This document shows, piece after piece, positions 1 through 9,447 of a stretch of 64,000 nucleotides of DNA. The DNA lies in the NCBI GenBank assembly GCA_031268335.1, contig JAIRXG010000006.1, forward strand, positions 1 to 64,000. The letters are read 5' to 3'. The position numbers were made by a program, and so were the translations under genes. Source of the stretch: Campylobacteraceae bacterium (lineage in GTDB: Bacteria; Campylobacterota; Campylobacteria; Campylobacterales; Campylobacteraceae). Position 1 is the first letter of the stretch; the number at the start of each line of letters is the position of its first letter. The notes beneath the pieces are model-generated. The model saw only the letters and a list, made by a program, of their open reading frames with translations. It was not told the DNA's origin and made no database searches.

Positions 1-110
1 GTTGTTTAAATAGACGTTGTATCGCAAAAATATAAAAATCGCGATACATGTAACTATCATTAAGCAAAAATTTGCAACAATAACAATTTTACGCAATTAT
101 AGTTTTTAAA

Positions 111-186
111 GGTCGCTTAGCTCAGTTGGTAGAGCGCCACCCTTACAAGGTGGATGTCATAAGTTCGAGTCTTATAGCGACCACCA
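111..186 (+). tRNA. tRNA-Val (UAC)
   Basis: A 76-nt cloverleaf with acceptor arm GGTCGCT pairing with AGCGACC, a D-arm GCTCAGTTGGTAGAGC, the anticodon TAC at 144-146 inside a CCACC/GGTGG stem, a TTCGAGT T-loop, and an encoded CCA end. It lies 44 nt before tRNA-Asp and may share its transcript. Confidence 0.96.
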
Positions 187-230
187 TTTTTTACGCTGTT
201 TTTAAGATAAACAGTTATATTTTTTTGGTT

Positions 231-307
231 GCGGCGGTAGTTCAGCTGGTTAGAATACCTGCCTGTCACGCAGGGGGTCGCGGGTTCAAGTCCCGTCCGT
301 CGCGCCA
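231..307 (+). tRNA. tRNA-Asp (GUC)
   Basis: A 77-nt cloverleaf with acceptor GCGGCGG pairing with CCGTCGC (one G-T wobble), anticodon GTC at 265-267 in a CCTGC/GCAGG stem, T-loop GGTTCAAGTC, and an encoded CCA. It is downstream of tRNA-Val on the same strand. Confidence 0.96.
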
Positions 308-433
308 CTTTTAAAATCGCAAACACATTACACGTATTCAAAAATTTTATCAAATCATCTTAGTTTGCAATGCACTTGAAATTTGCTTCAAGCGAATATA
401 TTACAGTTTATAGCTTTGTCGTTTTAAAACCGA

Positions 434-439
434 TATAAT
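434..439 (+). promoter_or_regulatory. -10 box for the YrdC-family gene
   Basis: A perfect TATAAT lies 28 nt before the ATG at 468, followed by a GAAGG ribosome site at 456-460. No clear -35 box is visible, which is usual for Campylobacterota sigma-70 promoters. Confidence 0.6.
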
Positions 440-467
440 ACTTGTCGAATTTATCGAAGGTTTTTAT

Positions 468-890
468 ATGATTTATCTTGCGCAAACTGATACTACGGTC
501 GGATTTTTATCAAAAGAGCAAAAACTTTTAAACATTGTCAAAAAACGTCCTTTAGATAAATCTTGTATTTTTTGCTCGACCTCTTTTAAAGGAATTGTTG
601 CGAGGGTTCCAAACGAACACAAAAAATTTGTAAGGCGAGCCAAAAAAACTACTTTCATTCTTCCTAATAGTTTTTCATTTAGATTTGTAAAGGAGGGTGC
701 ACATGTTATATTTTTAAGAAAAACAGGCGCGCTTTATTCTACTTCGGCAAATCTTACGGGACAATCTTTTGATATAGATTTTGCCAAACAAAAAGCCGAT
801 ATCATAGTGGAAGATTCGAGGGGATTTTTTGAAAGCAAACCCTCAATCATCATAAAAATAGGCAAAAAAAAGCTCAAAAAAATTCGTTAG
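468..890 (+). CDS. Sua5/YciO/YrdC family protein (short form)
   Basis: This 140-residue protein resembles the YrdC-fold L-threonylcarbamoyladenylate synthase family, which makes the intermediate for t6A modification of ANN-decoding tRNAs in the cytoplasm. Visible landmarks are an N-terminal TDTTVGF (family TDTvyGL), a KKR stretch near residue 26 and the STSANLTG nucleotide-site motif near residue 91. Normal YrdC/TsaC is about 190-210 residues, so this is a short version; similar short proteins occur in epsilonproteobacteria. It has its own TATAAT and a GAAGG ribosome site. Whether it is the functional TsaC or a paralogue cannot be decided here. Confidence 0.8.
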   Translation: MIYLAQTDTTVGFLSKEQKLLNIVKKRPLDKSCIFCSTSFKGIVARVPNEHKKFVRRAKKTTFILPNSFSFRFVKEGAHVIFLRKTGALYSTSANLTGQSFDIDFAKQKADIIVEDSRGFFESKPSIIIKIGKKKLKKIR

Positions 891-1635
891 TTTTGATTTT
901 TGTTGATAAATTTATTGAGTGTTTAAAGCCAATATATGATAGTTCGAACGATTTGGACGTTATATTAAATTTGATAAAAAGTAAGACTGATTAGAAAAAT
1001 GCAAAAACTATAAATTTCAAGCAAATAATTGTAAAATTCATAATTTGACATGGCGGTGAATATATCATTTAAATTAATTTATCACTGTTTTTATCGAAAT
1101 TTTTAGCAGTATACATACAACTTTTTGTATTTGAAAAATCGCGTTTTTATATGTTATTTGCGAAAAATCAAAAGTTCGAATATTTTGTATTTTTCAAATA
1201 AAACAGCTTCGAATGTCTTTGAAATCATCATTTCGAGCCAAAAAACAACGCAAGACAATTTTATCATCAAAAATAAATTTCCTACAAAAAAACTAAAAAA
1301 AGCAAAAAAAACGGTTCAAAATATTGTAAATTTATTAAAAAAAGAGTAAAAAGGTCTTATTTCTTAAGTTTTTTATAATAGTAGCAGTTATATAATTTTA
1401 TCCAATAGTATATTAAATTGATAAACTTACTAAAGATTGATATAAACAAATGCTACAAAAAGGAGTTTTGTCACTCTTCTTAAAAATTTATCAACACTGC
1501 TTATTAACATATAAGGAGGCATACGCCAATAGAATAATTTTGGATTGTTGCTTGCTGCGGAAAAGATAGATGTTTACATGTATGCTTTTCTTGAGATTAA
1601 TTGATAATGCGTACTTACAAAAAGCGCATTTATTT
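891..1635. other. AT-rich gap, no confident gene
   Basis: Two open stretches were considered. A 33-codon TTG-initiated frame at 893-994 has plausible amino-acid content but no ribosome site. A 74-codon TTG-initiated frame at 1125-1349 is lysine-rich and also lacks a ribosome site. Neither matches a family I know. The region also holds a TACATGTA at 1575 and a GATAAT (1603-1608) that could be a -10 box for the gene at 1692. Confidence 0.5.
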
Positions 1636-1660
1636 ATACTTTTTGAACGTTGAAAAGTAT
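1636..1660 (+). promoter_or_regulatory. Leader hairpin upstream of first ssuD-like gene
   Basis: ATACTTTT (1636-1643) and AAAAGTAT (1653-1660) form a perfect 8-bp stem with a 9-nt loop, 31 nt before the start codon at 1692. The two other ssuD-like genes have a different hairpin in the same place (6672-6694 and its counterpart near 9592-9614). A regulatory role is inferred. Confidence 0.4.
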
Positions 1661-1691
1661 CTTAACAATATACAAATTAAGGAGGAGTATT

Positions 1692-2837
1692 ATGAGTTTG
1701 AATGTTTTTTGGTTTCTCCCAACAGGTGGAGATAGTCGTTATTTGGGTGAGCTGTCGGCATCAAGACCGGTTAACAATGCATATTTGAGACAAATCGCCA
1801 CTACAGCGGAACAGTTTGGATATGATGGACTTTTAATACCGACAGGTAGCGGCAATTTGGACCCGTTCATTACTGCTGCTAGTTTAGCTACCGTAACAAG
1901 TAAAATAAAGCTTTTGGTGGCTTTAAGAACATCTGCTACTGGCGGTCCGGTAGTTTTAGCGAGACAAGCAGCTACGCTTGACGATGTGCTCAATGGACGT
2001 TTGATACTAAATGTTGTTCCGGGAGCTTACGCTGAGGAGTTGGCAGCTGATGGCATAAGTTTAAGTCATGATGAGCGATATGAATTGGCAGACGAATTTT
2101 TAACTATATATAAGAAATTGTTGTCGGGAGAGACTGTTGATTTTAACGGTAGATATTTTAATATCAAAAATGCCAAAAATCTGTTTCCTTCCGTCACTAA
2201 ACCATATCCGCCATTATATTTTGGCGGTTCGTCTGATGTTGGACATGAACTCGCCGCTAAGCACATTGACGCTTATTTAACATGGGGTGAGCCTTTGGAT
2301 GCTGTAGCTCAAAAGATAGCAGACGTCAGAAAAAGGGCTGAAAAATACGGACGAACGGTGAAGTTTGGTCTTAGGATTCATGTGATAGTGCGCGAAACTG
2401 AAAAAGAGGCTTGGGAGGCAGCTGATAAGCTTATAAGTAAACTTGACGATAGTACTATTGCTAAAGCTCAGAAAAATTTTGCTCTCATAGATTCTGTAGG
2501 ACAACAACGCATAACGTCACTTCATAATGGTGATAAAAATAAACTTGAAATAGCGCCTAATTTGTGGGTCGGCATAGGCTTGGTAAGACGAGGAGCGGGA
2601 ACTGCTTTGGTTGGTAATCCTCAAAATGTTGCCGATAGATTAAAAGAGTATATAGCTCTTGGTATTGATACGTTTGTGCTTTCAGGATATCCGCATTTGG
2701 AAGAAGCGGCGCGTTTTGCTGAACTTGTATTTCCGTTATTGCCGGGCAAAGAGCCTTTATCAGTTGGCGGTTTGGAGAGTCATATATTCACAGGTAGCGC
2801 GTTTAGTTCGCGTTTCTCAAGTGAAAGGGCATCCTAG
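1692..2837 (+). CDS. ssuD: SsuD-like FMNH2-dependent alkanesulfonate monooxygenase, copy 1
   Basis: This cytoplasmic TIM-barrel enzyme of the LLM (luciferase-like) class would use reduced FMN and O2 to cleave a C-S bond and release sulfite plus an aldehyde. The 381-residue protein follows E. coli SsuD closely from [10 protein letters not shown] through DSVGQQR and [19 protein letters not shown] to [10 protein letters not shown] chose the ATG at 1692 because the strong AAGGAGGAG sits just before it and the family begins MSLN; an upstream in-frame start adds unrelated residues. Against E. coli (recalled) it keeps the FGLR-IH dyad (His at residue 230) but has Gly at the His11 position and Asn at the Cys54 position. 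No flavin reductase gene (ssuE) is in the window. It heads a run with two binding-protein genes. Confidence 0.88.
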   Translation: MSLNVFWFLPTGGDSRYLGELSASRPVNNAYLRQIATTAEQFGYDGLLIPTGSGNLDPFITAASLATVTSKIKLLVALRTSATGGPVVLARQAATLDDVLNGRLILNVVPGAYAEELAADGISLSHDERYELADEFLTIYKKLLSGETVDFNGRYFNIKNAKNLFPSVTKPYPPLYFGGSSDVGHELAAKHIDAYLTWGEPLDAVAQKIADVRKRAEKYGRTVKFGLRIHVIVRETEKEAWEAADKLISKLDDSTIAKAQKNFALIDSVGQQRITSLHNGDKNKLEIAPNLWVGIGLVRRGAGTALVGNPQNVADRLKEYIALGIDTFVLSGYPHLEEAARFAELVFPLLPGKEPLSVGGLESHIFTGSAFSSRFSSERAS

Positions 2838-2943
2838 TTCTGCTGTTATAAGTTATCTCTTATTGTTAAGACTAAAACCATATCTCGTGATGGAAGGTAT
2901 GGTTTGCTTGTGGATAATTACTTGTTTTAAAAGGAGTTTTCTA

Positions 2944-3933
2944 ATGAGAAAAGCACTGTTTTTTATTGTGTTGTTTGCCGCTTTTTTTAGCTCAAAACTG
3001 TTCGCTGAGGTAAAAACATTGAGGATAGCGAAGCAGTACGATATAGGCTATTTGCCGCTGTTTGTTTTAGATGAACGTAAGATATTTGAAAAAAATGCTA
3101 AAAAGGCAGGACTTGGCGACATCAAGATAGAGTGGTTTATATTTTCAGGTGGAGCAGCTACAAATGACGCGTTGCTTTCCGGAAATATTGATTTAAATAC
3201 TAACGGTATACCACCGTTTTTAATTCTTTGGGATAAATCAAACGGAAAGATTAAAGCTATCTCAGCTTATGACAGCTCAAGATATCTTTTAAATACCGTA
3301 AATCCAAATGTCAAAACCATCAGAGATTTTACCGACAAAGATAAGATAGCGCTGCCTGCGATTAAAGTTTCTGTTCATGCTATATTGTTGCAAATCGCCG
3401 CTTTCAAAGAATTTGGCGAGCATGATAAGCTTGACCATTTGACTGTAGGTTTAAAACATCCCGATGCTTTTATAGCGCTTACTTCAAAAAAGTCTGAAGT
3501 TACTGCACATTTCTCTTCGGAACCGTTTTCAACTGCTGAGCTTGAACATGAAAATATTCATACCGTTATAGATTCGGACGATATTTTAGGAAAAGGGTTT
3601 AGCACAAGCGTTATCTCAACTACAGATAAATTTTATAATGCCAATAGAGAGTTGATATCTGTTTTTCTAAAATCCTTGGTTGAAGCAAATGAATGGATAA
3701 ATACCCATAGTGCAAGAGAAAATGCTGAACTTTATCTTAAAGCTGCTAATTCAAGCGAATCTGTGGAATTGATAGAGAAGATTTTAGCGCAAAGGTCTGA
3801 TGTCAAATATACTATCAAGCCGACAGATATATCTTTTTTTAGCAATTTTTTATACAAAACAGGCGTCATAAGAAGCAAGCCCACTCAAAAAGAGTTATTT
3901 TTTGATGAGGTTTTTAAGGATGATTACAAATAG
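2944..3933 (+). CDS. ABC substrate-binding protein, SsuA/TauA/NMT1-like (group A, copy 1)
   Basis: A 329-residue periplasmic solute receptor with a Sec signal peptide ending near SSKLFAE. The mature part starts with LRIAKQYDIGYLPLFV, typical of the NMT1/SsuA-like binding fold that captures sulfonates, taurine or thiamin precursors. The start at 2944 is set by AAAAGGAG just upstream; the open frame continues further 5' only as chance overlap with ssuD. It has the group marks GGAATNDALLSGNIDL and FTDKDKIALPA. There is no lipobox. It follows ssuD copy 1 by 106 nt and has a close paralogue directly downstream. No permease or ATPase gene is next to it, so it presumably shares one of the two transporters further along. 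Confidence 0.85.
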   Translation: MRKALFFIVLFAAFFSSKLFAEVKTLRIAKQYDIGYLPLFVLDERKIFEKNAKKAGLGDIKIEWFIFSGGAATNDALLSGNIDLNTNGIPPFLILWDKSNGKIKAISAYDSSRYLLNTVNPNVKTIRDFTDKDKIALPAIKVSVHAILLQIAAFKEFGEHDKLDHLTVGLKHPDAFIALTSKKSEVTAHFSSEPFSTAELEHENIHTVIDSDDILGKGFSTSVISTTDKFYNANRELISVFLKSLVEANEWINTHSARENAELYLKAANSSESVELIEKILAQRSDVKYTIKPTDISFFSNFLYKTGVIRSKPTQKELFFDEVFKDDYK

Positions 3934-3972
3934 AAATATTTGAATTAATATATACAAGAGAAGGGGATTACA

Positions 3973-4959
3973 ATGAAAAAAGGAGTATTGCCATTTTTAG
4001 TTTTGCTATTTTTTGGTTCACAAGCATTAAGTGAAACGAACGAGATTCGCATAGCGAAGCAATACGGGATTAACTATCTGCCTTTTATCGTATTGGAAGA
4101 GCATAAATTGATTGAAAAGTATGCTAAAGAGGCTGGTCTTGGAGACGTTAAAGTATTATGGGCTACATTTGGCGGAGGGGCTGCCACAAACGATGCGCTG
4201 TTATCGGGAAATATAGATATAAACTCAAACGGCGTCGCGCCTTTTCTTATCCTCTGGGGCAAGACAAAAGGTAAAGTCAAAGCTCTTGCCGCTTCGGATA
4301 AAGCGAATTATATATTAAACACGTCAAACGCAAATGTCAAAAGTTTGAGAGATTTTACCGACAAAGATAAAATCGCTCTTCCCGCCGTTAAAGTGTCTAT
4401 TCAGGCATTATTGCTGCAGATAGCCGCTGCTCAGGAATTTGGTATTAAAAATTACAATAAGTTGGATCATTTAACGGTTACCCTTAAACATCCTGATGCA
4501 CTTATCTCTATTCTCTCCAGCAAATCGGAAATCACGACTCATTTCGCAACTGAACCATTTGCTACTATAGAGTTGCAAAATCCAAACATCCGTCAAGTCA
4601 TAAGTTCGGATGAAATTGTTGGCAAAGGACTTACAACAGGTTTAGTTTCAACAAGCGAAAAATTTTATAATGAAAATCCGAAGCTTGTAAAGGTTTTTTT
4701 GAAATCTTTGAATGAAGCTGCCGAATGGATAAATAACAATGAGAAAGAGGCGGCAAAATTGTACGTTAAGGTCACAAAATCTAAAGAATCCGAAGAGTTA
4801 ATATATAAGATTTTGAGCGAACGAGATGTAAAATTTTCCATAAAACCTACTGACATAACGTTATTTAGTGACTTTTTATACGAGATAGGCTCTATCAAGA
4901 CTAAACCTACTCAAAAAGAGTTATTTTTTGACGAAATATCTAATGATATTTACAAATAG
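3973..4959 (+). CDS. ABC substrate-binding protein, SsuA/TauA/NMT1-like (group A, copy 2)
   Basis: A tandem paralogue (328 residues) of the preceding gene, sharing IRIAKQYGINYLPFIVLEEH, GGAATNDALLSGNIDI, FTDKDKIALPA and the KPTQKELFFDE tail. Residues 1-20 form a Sec signal peptide ending near SQALSE. The ribosome site is AAGGGGA before the ATG at 3973. The two genes are 39 nt apart, so they are probably cotranscribed. Divergence in the middle and C-terminal thirds is large enough to suggest different ligand preferences. The ligand cannot be read from the sequence. Confidence 0.85.
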   Translation: MKKGVLPFLVLLFFGSQALSETNEIRIAKQYGINYLPFIVLEEHKLIEKYAKEAGLGDVKVLWATFGGGAATNDALLSGNIDINSNGVAPFLILWGKTKGKVKALAASDKANYILNTSNANVKSLRDFTDKDKIALPAVKVSIQALLLQIAAAQEFGIKNYNKLDHLTVTLKHPDALISILSSKSEITTHFATEPFATIELQNPNIRQVISSDEIVGKGLTTGLVSTSEKFYNENPKLVKVFLKSLNEAAEWINNNEKEAAKLYVKVTKSKESEELIYKILSERDVKFSIKPTDITLFSDFLYEIGSIKTKPTQKELFFDEISNDIYK

Positions 4960-4989
4960 TCAAAATATCTTACTCAAAAAAAGTAAATT

Positions 4990-6279
4990 ATGAGTAAAAA
5001 ATTTTCTTTTAATACATTTGAGATAAATTGTGTTGAGCGTCAGTTGCCCGTGCTTTGAGCGCATCTAAAAGATTGTTCTTGGTAGTAAGGATTTAGAGTG
5101 CTGGACGGATTTCGCAAAGACGCTTGAAAGTATCTTTATAACTGATGTTTTGGTTAGTATGACGTATACCAAAATAGCGCCAGAAGCGTTGTAGCACAAG
5201 GAGTGCGAATTACTGTAAATGATCTGTTGGCATAGGCGTTACTTCCTCAACTTCATTTGAGCATCCGTATACGTTTGTTGGACGAATTGCCACAGCAGAC
5301 TACTACACAAAAGGGTGAGTCGGTTAAATATCGTCACGTCATATCTCAAAAGCGGCGCAAAAAACATAGGAGATAACAGCTTGCGCCTCTACGATAGATA
5401 TGACGTAACTGGCTAATATCTTAAGTTATATATAAACTGCTTGAGGGAAGTTGGAAAGATAATGCTGTAGTACGAGATAAGGAAAAACGTATTTTTTGCT
5501 CATTCTGGAAAAGTATACGATATAAAGGCAAATACTTTGAAGTTCCAGACATAAGTTTAACAGAGTCTTCGCCGCAAAAAACTCTTGTGTTGTTTCAAAC
5601 GGATTCGTCCGAAGCTGGTAAAAAATTTACCCTTTAGTATGCTGAGCGCGTAACTTGTAGGGGAATAGTGAAGATTATGTAGCAGATGTTTGCACCAAAG
5701 CGAAAGCTAGAGGCAGAGAATCTCAACGAGCGTTAGTATTTGCACTCATTACTATAATATAGTAGACGAGACTGATGCTAAAGCTCAAGCTAAAAATGAA
5801 GAATATAAAAATATATCTTATGACGATACATTGACTTTATTGTCTGGTTGGAGCGGCATTGATTTTAGTCAGTATAAACCTACAGACACATTGAAAAGAT
5901 AGAAACAAACGCGATAGTGTCACTTGTTGAACATTTAACCAATGATTGAATTATTAAAGAGTTAGCCGAATGGGCAGATACGGCGATGTATGACCTATTT
6001 TTGAATAGTTGCCGACCAGCTGCAAAAGTGAGTTAGTATACTGATGTGGATGGATTTAATATAGCTTATGTTATGGCACAAGAGAGTGTTGAGAATATCG
6101 TAAAATATCTTGTGCTGGAACTTCAAAAGCGAGGAGTTCACCCGATTTATTATAAAGAAGGTACATTGAGAGAGAAATTGTTCGATACTCAAAACTTCCC
6201 TCGCTATCGGGATATTGAAAACATTAATTTAGCAATACAAAGATTTGAGATATTAGATAGATTTTGCCGAAAAGTTTAA
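4990..6279 (+). pseudogene. Decayed DmoA/NtaA/SnaA/DszA-type flavin monooxygenase
   Basis: Translating the three forward frames piecewise recovers a whole LLM-class monooxygenase of the NtaA/SnaA/DszA(DmoA) type in the right order. The pieces are MSKKFSFNTFEINCV (start), DLECWTDFAKTLE, RLNIVTSYLKSGAKN, LLEGSWKDNAVVRDKEKRIF, YKGKYFEVPDISLTESSPQK, YDDTLTLLSGWSGIDFSQY, ETNAIVSLVEHLT, ELAEWAD, and a last open part from 6046 (VDGFNIAYVMAQ, LELQKRGV, TLREKLF). Many stops and several frame changes break it, so it is dead. Its relatives oxidise dimethyl sulfide, sulfones, nitrilotriacetate or related compounds with FMNH2. It lies between binding-protein genes and the second ssuD copy, which suggests the island once handled a wider substrate range. 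Confidence 0.85.
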
Positions 6280-6486
6280 AAAGTGAGTCAAATAGATTGA
6301 AGCGGATGGTTTAACGTCTCTTATATATTTCTATCTTATTTTGAAATTTCAGCAAAAAGATATTTATCAAACATCACATGAAAAGGTATGTTTAGGGGAA
6401 AATTTTTCAGTTGTTTTGTTTGTCGGATAGCTATTCGACAGTATGTTTTGCAATATTGAAAAACAAAATAAAAAGGAGTAGCGAAA

Positions 6487-6524
6487 CATACAAGTTTAAA
6501 TATTTTTTGGCATCTGCCCACAGA
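6487..6524 (+). pseudogene. Relic of an ssuD 5' end
   Basis: About 38 nt here match the first 13 codons of the ssuD copy at 6731 (AGTTTAAATATTTTTTGGCA then CTGCCCACAG). The start codon is altered and the match stops abruptly. An AAAAAGGAG ribosome site sits just upstream at about 6470-6478. It marks a former ssuD copy cut off where the duplicated leader block begins at about 6526. Confidence 0.7.
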
Positions 6525-6525
6525 T

Positions 6526-6730
6526 AAAAAGGATAAATATTTTACATTTTTTCTTTCAAGCGGCAGTTTTACAAAATTTTGTCAAAGTAATGTAAATAGA
6601 TATGAAAACATAAGTTTATTAAGCGAATTATAATACTCGAGTGTATATAATCTTTATTAAATTGATATATTAACTTTACTTTTTTAGTGAAGTTTAGCAA
6701 AATATCAAATTTTACAACAAGGAGAGAGTT
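6526..6730 (+). repeat. Duplicated ssuD leader block, copy A
   Basis: This block and 9448-9650 are near-identical for about 205 nt, from AAAAGGATAAATATTTTACA to the ribosome site CAACAAGGAGAG. It carries a promoter-like TATAAT and a hairpin (6672-6694, AACTTTACT with AGTGAAGTT). In copy B one arm base differs but remains pairable as a G-U wobble. It sits directly before the second ssuD gene. Confidence 0.85.
6646..6651 (+). promoter_or_regulatory. -10 box of ssuD copy 2
   Basis: TATAAT in GTGTATATAATC, 80 nt before the ATG at 6731. A second TATAAT-like match (AATTATAATA) ends at 6633. The predicted 5' leader of about 73 nt contains the hairpin described for the leader block. The position is conserved in copy B. 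Confidence 0.5.
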
Positions 6731-7861
6731 ATGAGTTTAAATATTTTTTGGCATCTACCCACGGGTGGAGATAGCAAATATGTAGGCAAAGCTTCGGCAG
6801 CAAGACCGGTTAGTAATGCGTATTTGAGGCAAGTGGCTACGCTTACAGAACAACTTGGGTACGATGGAATCTTAATACCCACGGGAAGTTGGAATTTAGA
6901 CCCTTTTATAACAGCGGCGAGTTTGGCAGCGGTTACAAGCAGACTCAAAATATTGGTCGCTTTGCGTACGTCGGCTGTCGGAAATCCTACTGTTTTTGCA
7001 AGGCAGAGCGCTACTTTGGACGAAGCGTTAAACGGTAGACTGATACTAAATGTAGTTCCTGGGGCTTATGAAAAAGAGTTGGCTGCTGAAGGCGTAAGAT
7101 TGAATCATGATGAAAGATATGAGCTTGCGGATGAATTTTTGACATTATGGAAAAGAATTTTAAGCGGCGAGATAGTTACGCACAAAGGCAAATATTTTGA
7201 TATAGAAGATGCGCACAATCTATATCCGCCTATTCAAAAACCGCATCCGCCTTTGTATTTCGGAGGTTCGTCTGATGCTGCGCACGAACTTACGGCAAAA
7301 CATATAGACGCTTATCTTAGTTGGGGAGAGCCGCCTCATTTAGTAGCCGAAAAGATAGCGGATGTTAAAAAAAGAGCTGAAAAATATGGTCGCAAAGTAA
7401 GATTTGGTTTGAGAGTAAATGTCATTGTGCGCAATACGGAAAATGAAGCTTGGAAAGCGGCTGAAGAGATAATAAGCCATTTGAGCGCGGAGACGATAGA
7501 AAAAGCCAAAAGAAATTTTTCACAGATAGATTCGGTTGGGCAAAAACGTTTAAATGAGCTTCATAGTTGGGATAAAAACAGGCTCGAGATAAGTCCTAAT
7601 TTGTGGGCGGGCATAGGATTAGTCAGAAGAGGTGCCGGAACTGCTATAGTGGGAAACCCTGAAATTGTGGCAGAAAGGTTGCAAGAATATGTTAATCTTG
7701 GCATAGACACATTTGTATTATCCGGCTATCCGCACTTAGAAGAAGCCGTGCGTTTTGCAGAACTTGTATTTCCATTGTTGTCCGACAAAAAATCAGATAA
7801 GATTTTGAATGACAATATATTCACAGCGAGCGTTTTTAGCAAACATTTTGAAAAGGCTTAG
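6731..7861 (+). CDS. ssuD: SsuD-like FMNH2-dependent monooxygenase, copy 2
   Basis: A 376-residue paralogue of the SsuD family with the same layout ([59 protein letters not shown]). It differs at what should be active-site positions: Gly at His11, Asn at Cys54 (TGSWN), and Asn in place of the His228 equivalent (FGLRVNVIV; codon 7418-7420). Copy 1 keeps that His. The ribosome site is AAGGAGAG. It is followed after 2 nt by a binding-protein gene, so the two form an operon. It may have shifted substrate specificity or lost desulfonation activity; this cannot be settled from sequence. Confidence 0.87.
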   Translation: MSLNIFWHLPTGGDSKYVGKASAARPVSNAYLRQVATLTEQLGYDGILIPTGSWNLDPFITAASLAAVTSRLKILVALRTSAVGNPTVFARQSATLDEALNGRLILNVVPGAYEKELAAEGVRLNHDERYELADEFLTLWKRILSGEIVTHKGKYFDIEDAHNLYPPIQKPHPPLYFGGSSDAAHELTAKHIDAYLSWGEPPHLVAEKIADVKKRAEKYGRKVRFGLRVNVIVRNTENEAWKAAEEIISHLSAETIEKAKRNFSQIDSVGQKRLNELHSWDKNRLEISPNLWAGIGLVRRGAGTAIVGNPEIVAERLQEYVNLGIDTFVLSGYPHLEEAVRFAELVFPLLSDKKSDKILNDNIFTASVFSKHFEKA

Positions 7862-7863
7862 GC

Positions 7864-8820
7864 ATGAAAAAGATATTTTTAGCCATTTTTTTATTCACAT
7901 TCTTTATAACTTTAAAAGCCGAACAAAATGAATTTCGTATAGCAAAACAGTACGGCATAGTATATCTGCCTCTTATTGTTATCGAAAATCATAAACTTAT
8001 CGAGAAAAACGCCAAAGAGGTCGGACTTGAGAACGTGAAAGTATCGTGGGTAACTTTTAGCGGAGGTGCGGGCGCGAATGACGGATTGTTGTCAAACAGC
8101 GTGGACATTATATCCGGAGGAGTTCCTCCCGCCGTAATATTATGGGATAAAAGCAAAGGAAAAGTTAAAGCAATAGCTTCCCTTGCAAGTCAAAATATGG
8201 TTCTTGTTACTTCAAACCTACATGTAAAGTCTCTTAAGGATTTTACAGATAACGACAAAATAGCCGTACCGTCTGTTAAAGTTTCAACGCAAGCTTTGCT
8301 TATTCAAAAATTTGCGGCAAAAGAGTTCGGCATAAAAAATTATGATAAATTTGACTATTTGACAGTCGCTTTGAAACACCCTGACGCACTTATCGCTTTA
8401 ACTTCCAAAAAGTCGGAAATAACCGCTCATTTTGCACAAGAACCGTTTACAAGCATAGAACTTGAAAATAAAAATATCAAGAAAGTTTTCAGTGCGGACG
8501 AAGTGCTTGAAGGAGGATTTGTTTTAAATTTGATTTCGGCGACAGAAAAATTTTACAACGAAAATCCAAAACTTGTGTCGGTTCTGATAAAATCTTTGAA
8601 CGAAGCTAACGAGTGGATAAATGATAACAAAAGAGCCTCAGCCGAACTTTATGTGAAAGTTACAAATTCAAAAGAGAGCGCGGATTTGATATACAATATA
8701 ATAAATGGCGGCGATGTTATATTTTCAACAAAACTTAGAAATATTACAGCTTTCAGTGATTTTTTATATGAAACAGGAGTTATAAAAAATAAGCCCAAAG
8801 AGAAAGAGTTGTTTTTTTGA
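7864..8820 (+). CDS. ABC substrate-binding protein (group A, copy 3), C-terminal frameshift
   Basis: A 318-residue periplasmic binding protein of the SsuA/NMT1-like group with a Sec signal (about residues 1-19, ending TLKAEQ) and the group motifs EFRIAKQYGIVYLPLIVIE and FTDNDKIAVPS. It starts 2 nt after ssuD copy 2. The C-terminus stops at KELFF at a run of seven T. Paralogues have six T and continue with FDE...YK. With one T fewer the frame here would read FFDDYK and stop, and those codons are still present at 8820-8834. This is therefore a slippage or recent +1 frameshift that removes only a few residues, so the protein may still work. Confidence 0.82.
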   Translation: MKKIFLAIFLFTFFITLKAEQNEFRIAKQYGIVYLPLIVIENHKLIEKNAKEVGLENVKVSWVTFSGGAGANDGLLSNSVDIISGGVPPAVILWDKSKGKVKAIASLASQNMVLVTSNLHVKSLKDFTDNDKIAVPSVKVSTQALLIQKFAAKEFGIKNYDKFDYLTVALKHPDALIALTSKKSEITAHFAQEPFTSIELENKNIKKVFSADEVLEGGFVLNLISATEKFYNENPKLVSVLIKSLNEANEWINDNKRASAELYVKVTNSKESADLIYNIINGGDVIFSTKLRNITAFSDFLYETGVIKNKPKEKELFF

Positions 8821-9447
8821 TGATTACAAATAGCGATGTTTGAGCTCATATGTAAGATGTAAAAAAAGAGGATTGAAAAATTGATATACAGGAAAGATTA
8901 AAGCGGGATTAGGGTGTTGGTCTGGCGATGTAGAGCCCGCAATACCGTCGCCAACACTCATCACTTCCAATATATCTTTTAGGATTATACTACAAAAAAG
9001 AGACAAAAAATGGCAATAACAGTAAAAGGTTTGAGCCAACAGGATTTTTATAATATACAGCTTAAGAGGAAGTTGCAATAAAAATTTTTAGTTTGTAAGA
9101 GTTCTGCAAAGCGAATGTTTTTAAATATGGCTTTAGCACATTGCCTCGTTTGTAAGTCAAGATATAGCTCTTGTTTTCAAGCCTGCATGTAAAAATTTTA
9201 CAATCATAGCAAAATAACCATATTGCTCGTACATGTAAAGATTCTCAAGTGAATTTCTACATGTACGGTATAAATATTAAAATTCGTCTTTTCCCATACC
9301 GTAAAACGCGATTTTAAATGCAAGTTGGACGGTAAACGACTTACATTTATTTGTCAATTACTTCTTTTGAGACCTTTTAAAGTGCCTAAAAACAAATATA
9401 AAAGTTACCTACATTCAAAGTTGAAACTCATACATGTATACAATTGC
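8821..9447. other. Non-coding gap with frameshifted gene tail
   Basis: The first 14 nt are the original 3' end of the preceding gene. The rest is AT-rich with no gene I can support. A GC-richer patch at about 8900-8960 reads open for about 40 codons but has no start or ribosome site and no recognised family. Three TACATGTA copies fall in 9230-9438. Confidence 0.5.

Noticed and set aside
893-994. 33-codon TTG-initiated frame after the YrdC-family gene
   Set aside because: Plausible amino-acid composition but no ribosome site and too short to support without conservation data.
1125-1349. 74-codon TTG-initiated frame, lysine-rich
   Set aside because: No ribosome site, weak start, low-complexity composition and no recognised family. 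It may be chance in AT-rich DNA.
2659-2943. N-terminal extension of the first group A binding protein
   Set aside because: The open frame runs back into ssuD without a start or ribosome site; the signal peptide begins at 2944 after AAGGAG.
8876-8960. Possible coding fragment in the gap before ssuD copy 3
   Set aside because: A short open frame without start or ribosome site and without family match; treated as intergenic.
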